Of a DNA stretch of 14,958 bases, positions 14,166 to 14,958 are shown one piece after another. Each line of letters begins with the position of its first letter. The first letter of the stretch is position 1. The position numbers and the translations under genes are program-made. Under the pieces are notes generated by a model that saw nothing but the letters and a program-made list of their open reading frames with translations, was not told the origin of the DNA and did not search any database. The stretch is from DASUFI01 sp036274635. Its GTDB lineage: Bacteria > Planctomycetota > B15-G4. The DNA is taken from positions 1-14,958 of the forward strand of contig DASUFI010000002.1 in NCBI GenBank assembly GCA_036274635.1, read 5' to 3'.

Positions 14166-14958
14166 GGCCGCGCGCGGCCCGCCGCCGAGGAGGCCGCCGT
14201 GTACAGCTCGCGCATGTCCACCCGCGCGCCCAGCCGGTACCCGAGCGCCCGCAGGCCGATGAAGTTGCGGTTCACCCAGGTGTTCACGGGCAGGCTGCGC
14301 GTGAGCCGGCGGCGCACGAACTCGGTCCACAGCGCCACGCCGCGCGGGAAGTAGTCCTCGCGGCCGAGGTCGAAGGGGCCCTCGTGGCGGATGGGCTCCC
14401 AGAGCCAGTCGGCGAAGCGGCGGATGAGCTCGCGGTGCTCGTCGCCCAGCGGAGCGTCGGGCGGCTGCCGCGTGCCGAGGCGCAGGGCGGTCTCCCACGC
14501 GGCCGCGTCGCCGTGGTACGCGCGCTCCATGAGCCGCACGAACTCGAGGTCCTCGCCCTGGAGCTCGCGGCAGCTGCCGAAGTCGAGCACGCCCAGCCGG
14601 CCGTCGGGCAGGAAGAGGAAGTTGCCCGGGTGCGGGTCGGTGTAGACCAGGCTCGCGCCATAGTAGAGGCGGAAGCCCACGGCCATGATCTGCCGGCCGC
14701 GCGCGTCGCGCTGCTCCTGCGTCGGCGCGGACGCGAGGAAGTCGGGCAGGTGCTGGCCGCGGAGCAGGTCGGTGACGAGCACGCGCGGCGTGCACAGGCC
14801 GGCGTGCACGCGCGGCACGACGATGTCCGCGAGCGGCGCCAGCGTCCGGCGCGCCAGCTGCTGGAAGCGCGCCTCCTCGCGGTAGTCGGTCTCCTGCTCG
14901 AGCATGGCCACCATGTCGTCGAGCTGCTCGCGCAGATTGTCCCAGTCGCGCGACAGGC
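14162..14958 (-). CDS. ABC1/UbiB-family atypical protein kinase-like protein (5' end outside window)
   Basis: The last 264 residues are visible and the frame is open to the window edge. The fragment has the ABC1 (AarF/UbiB/ADCK) signatures: the acidic helix LEQETDYREEARFQQLA, the hinge region VVPRVHAGLCTPRVLVTDLLRGQHL, the catalytic loop LVYTDPHPGNFLFLPDGRL (coding around 14621-14644) with its HPGN, and the metal-binding DFG (14576-14584) in VLDFGSCREL. The nucleotide-binding N-terminal part, with the family's KxGQ helix, lies outside the window. These proteins bind ATP and are needed for ubiquinone or other isoprenoid-lipid metabolism in bacteria and mitochondria; many act as ATPases rather than true kinases. 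No membrane helix is seen in the visible end. It is the first visible gene of the four-gene operon, its stop overlapping the P450 start (GTGA). Assignment to the family is firm; the partner pathway is inferred from the neighbours. Confidence 0.93.
   Translation of the reverse strand, partial: LSRDWDNLREQLDDMVAMLEQETDYREEARFQQLARRTLAPLADIVVPRVHAGLCTPRVLVTDLLRGQHLPDFLASAPTQEQRDARGRQIMAVGFRLYYGASLVYTDPHPGNFLFLPDGRLGVLDFGSCRELQGEDLEFVRLMERAYHGDAAAWETALRLGTRQPPDAPLGDEHRELIRRFADWLWEPIRHEGPFDLGREDYFPRGVALWTEFVRRRLTRSLPVNTWVNRNFIGLRALGYRLGARVDMRELYTAASSAAGRARP

Overview
The window is a stretch of very GC-rich bacterial DNA (roughly 70% or more outside one block), densely coded on both strands. Two predicted lipoproteins, a LemA-type protein and a HupE/UreJ-type protein point to an organism with an outer envelope compartment. 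The extra internal segment in TsaD, the DUF805-SRPBCC fusion and the lipoprotein-anchored M42 peptidase recall high-GC Planctomycetota, but Myxococcota or another deep-branching group is not excluded. No rRNA, tRNA, CRISPR array, transposase or integrase was found.

Layout, left to right. (1) Minus strand, 3143 to 1: tsaD (tRNA t6A37 biosynthesis), an integral-membrane GT-C type glycosyltransferase 18 bases behind it, then the start of a small PepSY-like lipoprotein cut by the window edge. (2) A 243-base divergent intergenic region with a nested dyad and a 16-base palindrome, then on the plus strand a 716-residue lipoprotein made of two M42 aminopeptidase modules; the first has lost most catalytic and metal-binding residues and the second keeps all of them. 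(3) lemA on the minus strand, convergent with the peptidase. (4) About 3.1 kb of visibly lower GC carrying one large minus-strand gene, a single-chain Type IIG restriction-modification enzyme (nuclease, helical region, N6-adenine methyltransferase and specificity region in one polypeptide). It looks horizontally acquired. (5) On the plus strand, a HupE/UreJ-family membrane protein with an EF-hand-like loop in its exported N-terminal part. (6) A tight minus-strand operon from 14958 down to 10973: ABC1/UbiB-family atypical kinase (5' end outside the window), cytochrome P450, DUF805 plus SRPBCC membrane fusion, and a three-helix membrane protein. The first two junctions are 4-base overlaps (GTGA, ATGA), so these genes are probably translated together.

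How the parts may work together: tsaD and the glycosyltransferase look co-transcribed without an obvious functional link. The ABC1 kinase, P450 and SRPBCC set would suit oxidation and handling of a hydrophobic lipid or isoprenoid-like molecule at the membrane; the co-transcription is visible, the pathway is inference. The restriction-modification gene is self-contained and has no visible partner. Apart from that gene I see no recognisable defence cluster; the most unusual items are the half-dead double M42 lipoprotein and the kinase-P450-SRPBCC operon.
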